A stretch of 64,000 bases of DNA from Nageia nagi (lineage: Eukaryota > Pinophyta): assembly GCA_050084985.1 (NCBI GenBank), contig JBITNC010000001.1, forward strand, positions 177,134,001-177,198,000, written 5' to 3'. The notes below the pieces were generated by a model. That model had not been told where the DNA came from and made no database searches. It saw nothing but the letters and a program-made list of their open reading frames with translations. The position numbers and the translations under genes are program-made. Shown here piece by piece: positions 38,039-49,043 of this stretch (position 1 is its first letter; every line of letters starts with the position of its first letter).

Positions 38039-39293
38039 TGATGGAATTGAATTATTCAATAAACTAATATTTCCATAAAGTTTCTCTAACAAATCTAACA
38101 TTCATCCATCTAGAAAAGAAAGAAATAATCACACAAAAGATAACACACAATGTATAGTGGTTCCTCCATCTCTATGATTGCACATTGTTGGAGTGGTTAA
38201 AAAGGTTCACCTTCTCCAAAATTGTAATTGTTTGATAAAATTTGAATCCATTTTTAGGCATTAATGCAACCAAATCTCATCATATGCATCTTTACGAGTA
38301 GCATAGTCAAGTTGGCATTTGTGGCTTATAAATCTTGATTTAGTCAAGTGGTTATGCCTTTGAAAATATTGACTTAGTGGTTTATTCATGATGGTATTTG
38401 ATTGTTTGTAACATGGTAAAGATAACATGGTCACATAAGTATTTTTTTGGTGAATTTGTCATCAAAAAATATCACATTGAATTTTAGATAGGAAATAAGA
38501 AAAAAAATAGCGATTAATTTTGCCTTGCAAAATTATCAATTTTAAAACTTGAATCAAATATTGCATTAGTCTTGGTATATTTTTAATAATTAGCTAAAAT
38601 TGATCAAAAAATTTGTTGCATTGATAAAAAAAATGCAAAAAAAAAAACCATAATCTATGAATATATCCAAAGGATTAAATAGGTTTATCCAAGGCATATA
38701 ATTTATAAATATAGTAATTTTTTAAAGTATCAAATATTTATATGCTCTACATTAAGTTGAAAAATATTTGATTAATGCCTTAGATAACCTATTTAATACT
38801 TTGATACCATTTAATGGAATTAAAGGATTCCATAATCCAAGATCTCCTTCAAGTTTATCCAACAAATCTAACATTCATCCATCTAACAAAGCAAGAAACA
38901 ATCACATAAAAGATAACACATAATGTATAGTGGTTCCTCCATCTCTTGGGAGTACATACACTTTGAACCATCATTATATTACTTCTCACAAGATAAATCT
39001 CCTACAAATCCTCAACAAATCTCCTACAAGAGCATTCCTGCAACTCTATAAGACAAGCATTACTATGCTTCATCAAATTTTTTGTAACGAGAGGGGTACC
39101 TCTCTATTTATAAGAAGAAACCTACCCTTTAACCTTCCTTTAACCCAAGAGTAAGGTTAAAGGTGTTTCTAAATTTATTTCTCTTTCTATATTTATTCTC
39201 TTAATGCTTTAATTTATCTAAAGATATTTTAAGCATTAAGTGAATTTATAGTAAAGAGAAATATTACACAATATTAAATTACAATTTCCAACA
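38039..39293 (-). mobile_element. Truncated LTR element inside Copia-1 RT
   Basis: On the minus strand it has a 482-bp 5' LTR (38812-39293), a Met-tRNA-type primer site (TGGTATCAAAG, 38799-38809), about 600 bp of unrecognised internal DNA, and only the last ~175 bp of a second LTR (38039-38215). Flanks are CTTCT and CTTAT on the minus strand (39294-39298 and 38034-38038), a 5-bp target duplication with one change. The RT trace resumes exactly at 38038. It is the same LTR family as the solo LTR at 36731. Confidence 0.85.
38812..39293 (-). repeat. 5' LTR of the truncated element
   Basis: On the minus strand it starts TGTTGGAAATTGTAA and ends ATTCCATTA (originally CA). A TATA box (TATAAATAG) lies at 39105-39113 on the minus strand. 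Confidence 0.85.
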
Positions 39294-39606
39294 AGAAGGT
39301 CATCAACATACAACACCAAATAGTGGTTTCTACTCCATATCTCTAGATATAGACTGCAGCATCATAGGAACACTGTATAAAATCAATAGAGAGGAGGAAA
39401 GAGTCCATATCTTATACTATACCATAGGAGCTTATTTGAGGCAATAGAGAGATTTTCTAAGCCTACAAACAAGTGTGGAATCTTGGACAAAACCAATGAG
39501 ATACTCCACATAAATCTCCTCATGCCAATCATCATGAAAAAAGGTGCTCTTCATATCCATTTGAAATATTAATCATCCATAGTAGTAGCAAGAGAAAGTA
39601 CAAGGT
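39294..39606 (-). pseudogene. Copia-1 RT, middle part
   Basis: The minus strand gives VLSLATTMD at the Tat junction, then LHDDWHEEIYVEYL-like and GFVQDSTLVCRLRKSLYCLK, and the catalytic-loop region (YVDDLL equivalent) just before the truncated element at 39293, in alternating frames. Positions 39602-39606 are the left AAGGT duplication of the Tat element. Confidence 0.8.
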
Positions 39607-40454
39607 TGTAGACACCTAAAAATGTCCCTTTTTAACTAGTAAATATTGAAATAATCATAACTCTTCGCAATAATATAAAATAGGTTTAAAAAACCATATT
39701 ATTGGATAGCTCCCATCGAGTACATGCAAAACGGGTGGTCACATGACTCTTTTTAGGTAAAATTGGCTATTTGTTAGTCATTTTAATATTGTCACAAAAT
39801 TGAAAACCAGTCGCTAGTGACCCAAGATGATCATCAGCATTTTGAGACAATCATCAGCATTCACCTAGTAATCATCGATGACTCTGTAACAACCGAACAA
39901 GAAACCAAAACAACAAGAGAAAGTTGAAACATTTCATTTATCCAAGATGATGTGGATAGAGGGTCAGTTATGACCTATGATGGCTTTTCACTTCCCCTTA
40001 CCAGCCTTGGAACATCTCACCCAAAATCTATAAATACAAGTTAATACAAAGTAAAAAAGAGAGAATCTTGACCCATTTTTGAAGTAGGGTAATGCTGCCA
40101 AAATCTTGTGAGCTCATACCTTTTATTGTTTTATGCTAGTTTCAATTCAATACATGTCATACATAGATGCTTTGATGTTATTATCTTTTGCATGTGTGTA
40201 GGATTTACAGGTTGTCCATATCAAGGAGAGAAGCAAGCAAATCAAAAAATAATGAAGATCTAATACCTTCATTTTGGCAAATGGCATTTGTAAAAGTCCC
40301 TTCCAAGGGCAAATTGTAGTTTGAGTTGAAAATCAATATCAATTTATAATTATAGCATATCTATCTATTTTACATAATTTGAGGTTCACTGAAGATCTAA
40401 GAATAATTTGTATTTCATGTTATTCTACATTCCAGCTTTATTTTCACTACAACA
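39607..40454 (+). repeat. 5' LTR of the Tat element
   Basis: It starts TGTAGACACC and ends CTACAACA. The TATA box TATAAATA is at 40029-40036. An array of 20-21-bp units lies at 39812-39893 and is the most diverged part relative to the 3' LTR. Confidence 0.95.
39812..39893 (+). repeat. 20-21-bp motif array in the 5' LTR
   Basis: Four consecutive units of 20, 20, 21 and 21 bp begin CGCTAGTGACC, CATCAGCATTT, CATCAGCATTC and CATCGATGACT. They sit about 140 bp upstream of the TATA box, a usual position for enhancer sites. See the related arrays at 40608, 55521, 55941 and 56747. Confidence 0.8.
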
Positions 40455-40457
40455 TTC

Positions 40458-40475
40458 TGGCACTAGAAGGAGGGC
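40458..40475 (+). other. Putative primer binding site of the Tat element
   Basis: Three bases after the LTR comes TGGCACTAGAAGGAGGGC. TGG can pair with a tRNA 3' CCA. The rest does not match the common Met-tRNA site, and I could not assign a tRNA from sequence alone. Confidence 0.55.
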
Positions 40476-42350
40476 CCTTCTGTTATTGATAGGGAGGTTT
40501 TTTGTTTATAATGATTTTACCTTTCTGTTATCTAGTTTATTTGAATTTTTTCATATACTGACTTTAAATCTTGCATTCTATGCTTTTTAGGAAATCTATT
40601 GCAGAAACGCCAACGATTGGAATCAGACACCGATGACTCAAATGGAATGCTAGCGATTTACAAAGTAATCTAGACTAAATGCCAGTGATTGAAATCGGAT
40701 GCTGATGACTTAAAATAAACATCAATGACCTCTATCTAAATGCTAGTGACTCATACTCCAGGTCATTTTGCCTCCTTTTGATATTTCTAAAAAATATAAA
40801 ATAAAATAAAATATGTAATATATTGTTAAAATGGAAGGATACTTTTGAATGTGATTCCTTTGCCTAGAATGCATATAAGAATGGGTAGAAAAGACTAAAT
40901 GCATATTTTTATTAATTTATTTTATGCATAATGTTATGTGTTTATTTTCATATTTTGGGTGAAGGGTATGTACACATTAATACTTTTTATCTTGTCTACT
41001 TATGCTCTCCCTTTGCGCTTCGTGTGATCTTACGTGACCAAAATAGACTTGATAAGAAGGAGTAATTAATTCTTCTTTTCTTTCACATTCATGCTATCAT
41101 TAATTTGGTTAATTTACCCACATATAATGACTTCTTACTAAGTTTTCCCTTACCACTCCATTGGAGGTCGAAGGGATAATTGACTAGTAAGAGGAGGTAA
41201 TTTACTACACATAATACTTCCATAATTGGAAGGAGTAAATGAATCACATTAAAAGGAATGAACTTAAGGAAAATAAATTGAGGTTTGGGTAGTGTAAATC
41301 ATATTAAAAAGTTAACGAATTGGAGGGATTCGAATACACTAAGTACTTTCACTTAACAAAGTATGCTCTCATTTTTGCGCTTCAAGCAATCCTAAGTGAT
41401 CAGAAATAAGTTAAGTGAAAGAGGTAAAATTTATTCACATATTATTTGAAATATACTTCACATTAACACTCTTAAATTTGTCTACCCTTACCACTCCATT
41501 GTATTTCGAAGGGATATGTGACTCTTGGAGGAGTAATTGAACCTCACTTAATTAATTTATCTACACTTAATGGCTTTTTACTAAGTCTGCTCTTACCACT
41601 CCATTAGAGGTCGAAGAGATATGTGACTAGTAAGAAGAGGGAATTTATCACATATAAAACTTCCACAGCTAGAAGGAGTTAATGAACATCATTAAGAGGT
41701 TAGATAATGAATCACATTATAATTAAAAAGAATAATGGGGTTTATTAAGGTCAAGATTCATTTAAAATAAACTTTTGATTGCATCACATTAAGATAAGAT
41801 AAGTGAATGGACATGAATGTTTGGGAGGGTAGTATGCATAAATGTACTTTACTTGTTTAAATGCATTTCATAAGGCCTTAAAGGAATAATTGAACATTAA
41901 CGAGTTGGATGTCACTACCAACCATTAATTCTTACTTCTTTGTACCCACCGACATAACACACTTGAAGCCATAGAGCCAGTTACGCTTGGAAGTGATGAC
42001 CAAGGTGACTTTCCTTTAGGTAGGAGTCAAAAAAAAAAAAACTCATCTAGAACCAATCCAAAAGCCATAGAAACTTGTAAACATTACTTAAAATTACCCA
42101 ACCTACCTTGTTCAACACTTGACTAGTCAAAACAAACTAGGAAAATTAAAAAGATTAAAAATGAACAACTCATATCGCTCATGTAACTCAGACATTAAAA
42201 ATATGTGAAAAAGTTAAAAAAGATAATCACATCATTAAAAGTAAGTTCGCATATAGGATGTTTGTGCATTAAATTATTTTCTTGAAAACATAATATAAAA
42301 GATAAAAATAGAGTTTCTTTTTTACGATGCTTGTTTATAATATATAAAAA
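40476..42350 (+). other. 5' leader of the Tat element with two kinds of repeats
   Basis: Untranslated leader of about 1.9 kb. 40608-40759 is an array of 20-21-bp units (listed separately). 41000-41720 holds longer diverged repeats: the anchor TACCACTCCATT occurs at 41151, 41489 and 41594, and a TATGCTCTC..TGCGCTTC block at 41001 and 41362. No protein gene is seen. Confidence 0.7.
40608..40759 (+). repeat. 20-21-bp motif array just after the primer site
   Basis: About seven units with starts such as CGCCAACGATT, CACCGATGACT, TGCTAGCGATT, TGCCAGTGATT, TGCTGATGACT, CATCAATGACC and TGCTAGTGACT, mostly spaced 20-21 bp. They share a core close to CACCGATGACT with a variable second half. Confidence 0.85.
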
Positions 42351-43973
42351 ATGGTTCAAACTAGAAGTATGACCGCTAAGAAAATGCGAGAACACCCACT
42401 TGAAATACAAGAAATAGATTCAGACAATATGGATCTGATAGAGTCTTCGGTTAGGAGGCCACCTCCTTTAGATGAATCAGATCCACGGGTAGTTCGTTAT
42501 GAAAGTAAAGATTGGGATTAGGGTTATGATCAATCTATATTGCAAAGATAAAGTATAGAAGATCCTATTACCAAGGCTAGAATGCAAGTGTTAGATGAAG
42601 AGTTAATTGAAATTCATCATTGCCTAGCTAATTATAGGGCTATTCCTAAGACATCTTCTAGTTTACCGGGAGATGTCAAAAAACTAAATCATAGGCGTGA
42701 TAACTTAGAATTTAACGAGGATAAATCTCAGGCCAAAACCATAGTGGTACCAGAGACTGAGCCATATAAAGTTAAATATGAAAGAGTCATTCATCTATTA
42801 TTAGATGGTCAAAAGGTTAGCTCTTTAATCTGAAAAGAGGGATCTTCTTTTACTCATAAATCTCTCGAATTAGGAAAAAATGAAGTATCAATACCTACGA
42901 GTAATCTATCTCAAAGAGCTCCTTCAATGAAGCAAATAGAGAAATCTTATTCTTAAAATGGAGGATTACATAGAAGGACATCTAAGTTTAAAATAGAAGA
43001 GATACCTTCTTATGAAGAACTAGAATAATGACGATTATGTAAAACAAAAGTTGGTCAAAAATTCACAGAAATATATGCTAATGATATTAAAAAGGCTGTA
43101 GAGATGCAATATCTTCTAAAGGAAGAAAATAGAAAAGTTAACGAATTCATTAAAATTCAAGAACAAGAAAATAAATTAAAAGAAATGGAAGATAAACTTC
43201 TTAGAGATAAAAGGAAATTCATAGAACAAGAACAAGTAAACAAAGAAAGAAATGAGTTCCTAGAACAAGAAAAGAAAAGACTTCATAAAGAACATGAGAT
43301 TCAACTTCGCTTACAAGAATTACAACTTAAATAATTAGAGAATGAAAAAATAAAAAGGAAACAATATCTACATATGGAGAAAGAAAAACAAAGATAGTGG
43401 GATGAATATCAAAAAATAAAAAATTTGAAACCTAAAACTCCTAAAGGAAGTCAAATACAAAGATATCGAGATCCTTACTTAAACAAACAAGAAGCGATGG
43501 ATAAAGAGATAGCCAGTTTATTACAAAAGGAAATGGATAAAGAACTAGAACTTCAAAAAATATATGATAAACAAAAGCAAGATTCTATTAAAAGTTGGGT
43601 TGAACAAACCCAAAATCAAACGAGACAACCTGATTACAAAGGAAAAGATCTATATGGAAAAGGTATATCCCAAAAACCTCTTAGAATCCCTATTCTGTGA
43701 TGACATTCACCTCTTAAAATATTGCCTCCACCACTATCAGAGTTTCCTTCTGACTATGAGTCTTACACTTCAAAATCAATTTCAGAAAAGGATCTGAATA
43801 CTCGAAGACATCATAGACACACTCAAGGTCATAGAACCGATAAATAATTAGAAGACTTTATGAAGGATTTTATAAATTGAGAAATAAATGTTCAAGGACT
43901 ATAGAAGTTAAATTATAAGAACATTTGCAATGATCCTATTCATCCAAGTGTTCCAAAAAAGAAACTACCATAT
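42351..43973 (+). pseudogene. Tat gag-pol N-terminal region, coiled coil
   Basis: ATG at 42351 starts MVQTRSMTAKK, the usual gag start of plant Ty3 elements, and lies in the same frame as the rest of gag-pol. The open stretch ends at a stop at 42519. Later stretches at 42582-42833, 43104-43334 and 43425-43700 are in the same frame, each ended by single stops. 43104-43700 is extremely rich in Lys, Glu and Gln and would form a long coiled coil. Its role is unknown; long coiled-coil N-terminal gag extensions may aid particle assembly. Confidence 0.75.
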
Positions 43974-45029
43974 ATGTTTGAATTTCCAAAAATAGAATCA
44001 TTTAAGGGAAGAGAAGACCCTAAAGAACATTTGACAAAATTTACATTTTCTAGCTATCAGATAGCCAATGATGACTTGTTAATGTTACGTATATTTCCTA
44101 TGACACTCGCAGGTCAAGCTTTAGATTGGTATAATAGTTTACCTATACATAGTTTATATACGTTTGAACAATTAGCTAATCAATTTCTTGAACACTTTAG
44201 GATCAATATTAAAGAAAGATCTTCAATTACTGATCTTACAAGATTACAACAGTTTCCTGATGAAACTATACAAGATTACATCTCAAGATGGCGGGCTATA
44301 CTCACTAGTATGCCTTATACAATACCACAAGAGGAATTGGTTAAATTATTTAGTCAAAGTTGTTTAAGACCAATAGCCAGTGTTCTCCAAATTCAAAAAC
44401 ATAAAACTTTTGAAGAAGCTATTGCTCAGGCAGTAGTTATAGAAAGAGTTAAAATTCAAGATGGAGAACTAAAAATCAAGAAAAAAGAATACAAAAAGGG
44501 TAATCAATATGAAAATAGTACTAAACAACCACAAAATAATCAAATAGTTATGATAGAAAATTCTGGTCAAGCTTCAAAAATTGAAGAGAATGTTGAACCT
44601 AAGCCTAAAAGAAATTTTACCCCATTATCAGAACCATTAGCCAAAATACTTAAAAAATTATGTGATAATGGTATGATTAAATTACCTGATATAAAACCTA
44701 AAAATCCTAATGCTAAAGGAAGCAAATGGTATAAGGAAAATGAATTTTGTGCTTATCATAGGCAAAAAGGACATAATACAAAAAAATGTCGAACTTTACA
44801 ACATAAAATTCAAGACTTGATAGATAGTCGAAAAATAGATGTGGATAATCCTATTGTGCCTTCAAATCAAAATTTAGGGATATATCAAAACCCCTTACCC
44901 TCACATCAGGCTAACAATGTAGCAACCATCCCAAACCAAATTAACTATACATGGAATAATAAGGATATACCATTTATAGGGACTATAGATGATTCAATAC
45001 ATATGATTGGTATAGCTACAAGAGCATAA
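43974..45029 (+). pseudogene. gag: Tat gag core with zinc knuckle
   Basis: An open stretch of 351 codons in the gag-pol frame. Residues 1-160 match the plant retrotransposon gag fold (FPKIESFKGREDPKEHLTKF at the start, ALDWYNSLP near 50, DYISRWRAI near 105). Near residue 260 there is a CX2HX4HX4C knuckle (CAYHRQKGHNTKKC). Gag forms the particle and binds element RNA. The frame is still open here, but the gene is cut off from its start by upstream stops. Confidence 0.9.
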
Positions 45030-45221
45030 CAATATCAGAATAAATAGGATAATCCATGAAAAAATCAATTGATATCAAACCCAATTAATATACAACCTAT
45101 ACCTCCTCCGTAACAACCTAAAGTTTCGATAAAGGGTGCTCTTCAATGACAATTAAAAATGTCTCCAGTTAAGATGACCTTATTTTAATTACTACAATAG
45201 TTTGAGAGTTATAGGGAAGCT

Positions 45222-45959
45222 ATGAATCAAATTCTACAAGAAATTCAAGTGGACATTAGTAACCTCGATAATTTTATTTCAATAGTTCAAAGTTTGAGGA
45301 TATCTCAACAACCTAGTATCACCTTCTATGAACAAGAAAGATTAAATAATGATGGACCAAGCAGACTTGATCCACCTTTACATACAATGGGTAAAATAGA
45401 CGGGAAATTATTTAAAAGAATTCTGATAGATGAAGGTTCAGCTATAAATATAATTTTAGATGCTGCATACAAAAATTTGAATTTATCAAATTCACTTATC
45501 TTAGCTCCTTCTTTTCAAATTAGGGTGTTTAATGATGTAGTGTGTTCAACTTTGGGATCAATAGTGCTGCCGATTACAGTAGGGGCTAAAACTGTTCAAA
45601 CTTTATTACATATAATTGAAAGAAATATTATACAATATAACATTCTTTTAGGATGTCCATGGATTAGAGAAATGCAATGTGTTCCATCAACTTACCATGG
45701 ATGTTTAAAATACATCTATAAAGGCAAAGTTCATTGTGTGTTTAAAGATCCAGATCCTTATTCACATTGTAATTTAATTTTTGATTCAAATAAAGTGACC
45801 TTACCGTCTCCTAATTTATCAACCATATTAATGAATAAAAATATGAATCAATCTGAAGTCATAAAAGGAATAAGTGACATAGCTATACAAGATAAAGATA
45901 CTTGGGAAAAAGTTGCTAAAACTTTAGACAAAAAATATGGAGCTTCTTCATCAAAATAA
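45222..45959 (+). pseudogene. Tat aspartic protease
   Basis: 245 open codons in the gag-pol frame. The active-site region reads ILIDEGSAINII (Asp present; the usual D-S/T-G is D-E-G, a form common in this lineage), followed by the flap region and NILLGCPWIREM near residue 140. It would cleave the gag-pol polyprotein. Stops separate it from gag on the left and RT on the right. Confidence 0.85.
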
Positions 45960-47060
45960 GTAAATACTACATCTAATAATGACTCATCCAATGTATATCC
46001 AGTAAAAATTAAATTAATGGATTTAGGGATGGGATAATATGACATAGATGATTTGGTATTTAATATACCTTCATCATAAGAAGTTGGTAAAGTATCCAAA
46101 TCACCTAGTGTAATTGGACAAATAGTACCTTTAGGAGAAGTACCTAATCAGACAATGTTTATCTATGCAGGGATATTAGATCCTGTGTCAATAATACCCA
46201 ATCAAATATATGAAGGAAGTTTCAATAATAATATGAAATATTTATCACCATGTTCAAGAACATTTGTCTTAAACTATTTTAACAAATGTAATTGGCAAGG
46301 ATGAGGATTGGGTCAATATGAATAGGGTCCATGAGAAATAATTGAATTACAATACCAAGATCCCACTGATAAAAGAAGATTAGGTTATCAAAATGAATAT
46401 AAAAATCTTGCTAAATTGGAAAATTTAGGAGAAGAGAATTTGGATTATAATGAAGAAATTTTAGAGAAAGAATCCATAGTGCAAGAAATTATTGATATAA
46501 GAGAAGAACAATTAAGTGAAATGGATGTCTTAGAAGGTGTCAAAATGCTCTTTATTAATAATATTGAGCCACCTTGGAATCATTCATGTTTACCAAGTGA
46601 TATACAGGAATAAATAAATAAAAAAACCGAATCATCAATCAGTCCATATTCAGACATACCATCGATAAATATGGTTACAATAAAAGAGAATGATATTGAA
46701 GATCAAAATAATGAACAAATAGATGAAGTTAACGAAAATCAAAATTTAATCAAAATAATAGCCAATACTTCTACAGATGAAGTAATTGCTGATTTTTCTC
46801 TTATATCATCTAATCCTTTGGTACATGAATTCAAAAACGTAGATCACATATTTGGTTCCTATGAAAATCAAGTATGCATGAATGAACAAACTCAAGAATA
46901 CAATGAAGAATATAGTGTTAACGACAATGGCCAGATACCAGTACCAAATCAATTAGAAGAAGGGTCACATATGCTTACTGAAAAAGTCTTAGAAATAAAT
47001 ATTAGTAATGATCCTCAAAATCCTAAAATTATTCAATTAGGAGAAAACCTCATGGAAAAT
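45960..47060 (+). pseudogene. Acidic linker between protease and RT, with G-patch-like motif
   Basis: In the same frame with several stops. Near 46290-46335 the reading NWQG-x-GLGQYE-x-GP resembles a G-patch (GxGLG). The rest (46416-46613, 46671-47066) is rich in Glu, Asp and Asn. It has no catalytic function that I recognise. Confidence 0.65.
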
Positions 47061-47850
47061 GAATAAGAAGAAATTATAACCTTATTAAAAGAACAAGAAA
47101 AGGTATTCGCATGGTTATATGCAGACATACCTAGAATAGATCCTAAATTAGTAGTACATAATTTAGCATTAAAGCCAGATGCTAAACCTATTAAATAAAA
47201 ATTACGTAAAATGCATCCTACTATAGCATTAATGGTAAAAGAAGAACTTCAAAAATTATTAGAAGCTAAATTTATACAACCTATAGATTATTCAAATTGG
47301 ATATCTAATATGGTTCCTGTGAAAAAACCAAGTGAAAAAATAAGAATATGCACAGATTTTCATGATCTTAACAAAGCTTGTCCTAAGGATGATTTCCCTC
47401 TACCTAGCATTGATAATTTGGTAGACTCGACAACAGGACATGATATGTTATCATTAATGGACGGGTTTTCTGGTTATAATCAAATAAAAATAGCTACTAA
47501 AGATCAACATAAAATAGCTTTTATAACTCCTTGGGGTACCTTTTCTTATAAAGTTATGCCTTTTGGATTAAAAATGCTAGGGCAACTTATCAAAGGGCTA
47601 TGACTTATATATTCCATGATTATATGCACGACATAGTAGAAGATTATGTCGATGATTTGTTGGTTAGATCTAAATATCGAGTAGATCATGGAAAAGACCT
47701 AATTAAAGTCTTAGGTAGATTATTAGAACATAAAGTAAGATTAAATCCAAAAAATGTGTTTTTGGTGTAACTTCAGGAAAATTATTAGGATTTATTATGT
47801 CCTGATGAGGAATTGAAATAGATCCTAGTAAAGGGAAGGAAGTAGTAGAC
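47061..47850 (+). pseudogene. Tat reverse transcriptase
   Basis: The clean part at 47211-47603 includes FIQPIDYSNWISNMVPVKK, DFHDLNKACPKDDFPLP, MLSLMDGFSGYNQIKIA and FSYKVMPFGLK. One A is missing in the run near 47570, shifting the frame. After it come TYIFHDYMHDIVEDYVDDLL (catalytic YVDD near 47645) and, after 47760, FGVTSGKLLGFI followed by two stops. It would copy element RNA into DNA. It is inactive through the frameshift and stops. Confidence 0.9.
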
Positions 47851-48470
47851 ATGCCACCTCCTGCAAATCTAAAACAATTACAAAGTTTACAGGGTAAGTT
47901 ACAAGCCATTAGAAGTTTTATAGCTCAACTTTCTAATAAATGTAAACCATTTACAAAATTATTAAAAAAGGGAGTAGAATATCATTGGGGCAAAGAGCAA
48001 CAAGATGCATTTGATGAAATTAAAAGATATTTATTATCTCCCCCTGTCTTAAGTCCACCACGAAAAGATGTACCCTTTTTGTTATATATCTCTGCTACTA
48101 AAAATGCTTTAGGAACAATGCTTGCTCAAAAGAATGAACACGATAAAGAATAAGCTATATATTATCTGAGTAGAACCCTAGTGAGCTATGAGATTAAGTA
48201 TATATATTTGGAAAAATTATGTCTTGCTGTCATTTTTGCTACTAAAAAACTTCGACATTATATGCTAAATCATACAACATATGTCATCTCTAAAGTGGAT
48301 CTGTTGAAATATATGATGAATAAAACCTATCAAAATTCAAGAACTACAAAGTGGATAATGCACTTAACTAAATTTGATTTACATTTTATTGGACAAAAGT
48401 TAATAAAAGGACAAGTAATTGCTGATTATCTCACGGATGCTCCATTGCAAGATAATAAACCCCTTGTCAT
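47851..48470 (+). pseudogene. Tat RT connection and first RNase H
   Basis: Two open stretches (47851-48153 and 48181-48687) in one frame. PPPANLKQLQSLQGKLQAIR is the RT connection. LLYISATKNALGTMLAQ, AIYYLSRTLVSYE and EKLCLAVIFATKKLRHYM are the RNase H. This copy of the fold is the decayed, RT-fused RNase H typical of Tat elements. Confidence 0.85.
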
Positions 48471-49043
48471 TGAATTACCTGATGATGGGGTGTTTCAATT
48501 AGATGAAATTGAAATACCTGTAGAACTTAAAGATGATTGGGATATGACAATACACTTTGATGGTTCTCGATGTGAACAAGGTGGTGGAGCAGGTGCTGTA
48601 TTTATAACACCGCAAGGGATACCTATACCATATTCATTTAAATTAAAATTTCCTTGTACTAATAATAATGCAAATATGAAGCTTTGATATTAGCATTAAA
48701 AACTGCTATTAAATTAAAATTTGAAAGAATTAAGATTATTGGAGATTCTTTACTCATCGTAAATCAAGGAATCTATCAATGTAAAGAACCTTTACTTCAA
48801 AAGTATAAAGCGTTAGTTGAGAAATTATTAAAATCTTTTGACCAATTTAGTATAGAAGTGGCACAAAGATCATCTAATAGATTTGCAGATGCTATGGCTT
48901 CTATTGGATCTCTTATCCCAGAAGATCCTAAAAAATCTTCAATTCAAGTTGAAATAATTCAATTGTCTCAATCATCATTACAACAGGAAGAGGAAGAAAA
49001 AAGTGTATTAAATATTGACGTAACTGATAAAGAAAATTGGTAA
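48471..49043 (+). pseudogene. Second RNase H (archaeal-type) of the Tat element
   Basis: A second complete RNase H fold: HFDGSRCEQGGGAGAV (first catalytic Asp), YEALILALKTAI after a one-base deletion near 48670, IIGDSLLIVNQ and RFADAMASIGS (last Asp). A dual RNase H with this second domain of archaeal type is a hallmark of the Tat lineage. All four expected acidic positions can be seen across the shift. Confidence 0.9.

Noticed and set aside
41001-41720. CRISPR-like array because of spaced repeats
   Set aside because: Repeat copies are diverged, spacing is irregular, and the context is a plant retrotransposon leader.
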